Assembly: GCA_021464415.1 (NCBI GenBank)
Contig: CM038471.1
Coordinates: forward strand, 36,677,234 to 36,741,233
Direction of reading: 5' to 3'
Length of the DNA: 64,000 bases
Source of the DNA: Lonicera japonica
Taxonomy: Eukaryota; Streptophyta; Magnoliopsida; Dipsacales; Caprifoliaceae
Of this stretch, positions 62,347-64,000 are shown piece after piece; positions within the stretch are counted from its first letter, which is position 1; each line of letters begins with the position of its first letter. The notes beneath the pieces were generated by a model, which saw only the letters and a program-made list of their open reading frames with translations, had not been told where the DNA came from and ran no database searches. The position numbers and the translations under genes were made by a program.

Positions 62347-62606
62347 TTCAGTAGTAGTTATTGGTAAAACAATTATTTCCTCCTAGTTAATAGTTTATAT
62401 TTCACTCTCATGCTTCTTAAGAATATATATTAATTTTATCAAAATTTATAATTTAGAACAAAACTTTTTTGTAGTGTAAAATATTTATTTCCTTCTAGTT
62501 AATGGTTTGTATTTCACTCTCACACTTTTTAAGAATATATATTGTTTTTTTCAAATTTATAATTTAGAGCAAAATTTGTTTGTAGTTAAAGGGTTAATGA
62601 TCAGTT

Positions 62607-64000
62607 TGTAGACACCTCAATTCACGACCTCAACAAGAACCCTAAAAACTACTAGAGACAAAATCTCACATGCATACTAGAGAATGCTTTGGAGTGGTTT
62701 ATAGCACGACAAACCATTTTAATGTAAAGGTTTGTTGCACGACAAACCCATTAAACACAGACAAACTATTCTCTGACATATCATTGTATCAGAACTCATC
62801 ACTTCAGGGGTTTATCGCACCACAAACCCTCTTAGTATATAAATAGGCTTGCACCCATATAGGATTAGAGGAGGATTTTTATTCTAAAAATTATATTACT
62901 CTTTCTAATTTTCTGAATTTTTTATCTATCTCAAAAGTTCGTTTCATATATTATTTGATTTTCAAAAGAAACTCAAGTCTAGTCTCGACACCCGGAGTGC
63001 TATATTCTAGAATCGAATCGCTGAAAATACTTAAAAAAGAAAAGGCTAGTATCCGCTGGAGGTTTCTCTTTTGCACTATATTTTCTTTTTTATTACTGTT
63101 ATATTGTTGGGAAGGTAATGAACATAACATTTCTTTGAATTAAGTTGCATATTTGCATATGTGTTTAAATTATTCATAATGCAGACTTATTTATATCTAT
63201 TATTAAGTCAATTTTCTAGTCAGATAAATTGTTTTATCAGTTTACTGATAATTCATTGTTCTCGATAAACCTCTTTTTAAACACTGACAAAACCTCTTTC
63301 AAAATTAAAAGAAGTAAAACTATCACCATCTAAACATAACTAAGCTTTCAAAATCCGAATTGATAAGTTTTATGTAAGAATACTAACCAGATATATCATG
63401 TCTTTTACATAGATTGAGGTATATCCAATATACTCTCCTCAAGAGTATAATTATATATCAAATTAATTCCGATAAAACTCGATTTTTTATAAAGACTCAA
63501 AAAAATAAATCAAAACGAGATATCTAATATTGTTATCTAAGGAAACTATACCGAATCAATCTCTTATTTTCAAACTAATAAGATAAACTTTATCACTAGT
63601 AATCAAATTTTAATAAAACCAAAATCATGGAGCCCCGGAATACAAGGTTTTCACTTTTCCCCTCGTTTTCCCCAAAATCAAGTTTTTCAATAAAACATTT
63701 CCAAAAAGAAGTAGAATATCAGTAAAAGCATCTATATTTGCCAATACATAAATAACATATAAGACCATTACAGACCAAAAGGTCGAAGCGGATGCTTAAT
63801 ACATTCTCAATCCGTAATATTGTTCTCGAACCGTATAGAATCATTTGTTTCACAGATAAAAGTGTAAGGAAAAAGGTTTACTGGTAGCATTTTTTCCTTA
63901 CACAACTCTTTTGTCAACTTTCTCATAAAATGTACGGGTAACTCTTAATAACCCTCCTGCATTTAGAATAGGATAGAGGGACACACAGTATGATGGACTT
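62607..64000 (+). mobile_element. LTR, family C (runs off the window end)
   Basis: It starts TGTAGACACCTC and is collinear with the minus strand of 42247-40694, including the ACCATTACAGACC.AAAGG block near 63770 and TTGTTCTCGAACC. By comparison about 130-160 bp of the LTR lie beyond the window. The palindromic CGCGCGACA motifs of the other copy are decayed here to GCACGACAAACC forms. No internal sequence is visible, so whether it is solo or a 5' LTR is open. Confidence 0.75.

Noticed and set aside
1..64000. CRISPR arrays, operons, rRNA or tRNA genes
   Set aside because: The window is plant nuclear DNA. No regularly spaced repeats, rRNA segments or complete tRNA genes were seen.

Overview
This is nuclear DNA of a flowering plant, most likely a eudicot. 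It is AT-rich, has plant GT-AG introns, and carries a STICHEL gene, a methylesterase (MES) gene, a DYW-type PPR remnant and the usual plant transposon classes: chromovirus and copia LTR elements, CACTA, hAT, Mutator-like and Stowaway MITEs, LINE and Au-like SINE. I could not identify the species. Only two genes look alive. The rest is pseudogenes, transposons of several ages and AT-rich intergenic DNA.

Region 1-12,600: an LTR fragment abuts a decayed CACTA transposase. Next come a broken MES copy (3783-4926), a second CACTA terminus, a Mutator-type MITE with a perfect 9-bp target duplication, a diverged three-copy tandem repeat (9175-9800) and an LTR fragment bracketed by a 120-bp direct repeat. 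Region 12,600-19,000: a duplicated 1.1-kb block surrounds an old LTR copy, followed by a hAT-type element and a long foldback. At 19,071-20,236 lies an intact three-exon MES/alpha-beta hydrolase gene whose product has a signal peptide, with a TATA box upstream.

Region 21,600-34,650 is almost all retrotransposon debris: a copia-type LTR with primer-binding site and decayed gag, a 2.8-kb LTR preceded by its polypurine tract, a solo LTR with perfect TCCAT target duplications, a second gag pseudogene and a CACTA end. Region 34,836-45,468: a hAT-like element, an Au-like SINE with a 17-bp target duplication, a DYW-PPR pseudogene, and a complete-ended but internally deleted chromovirus. A solo LTR of another family sits inside the chromovirus integrase.

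Region 46,462-56,286 (minus strand) is a six-exon STICHEL orthologue, a DNA polymerase III gamma/tau-like AAA protein known from Arabidopsis trichome branching. The exon model gives about 1222 residues if one missing base in a GGT repeat of exon 1 is allowed for. Its introns carry Stowaway MITEs, a LINE tail and a small hAT element. Region 56,300-64,000 is AT-rich DNA with microsatellites, an 84-bp tandem repeat, a perfect Mutator-type MITE and the start of another LTR.

The two live genes show no sign of working together. I found no new multi-gene system. The points most worth checking are the STICHEL frameshift, the signal peptide on the MES protein, the templated repair scar in the MES pseudogene, and palindromes clustered in the U3 of several unrelated LTR families.
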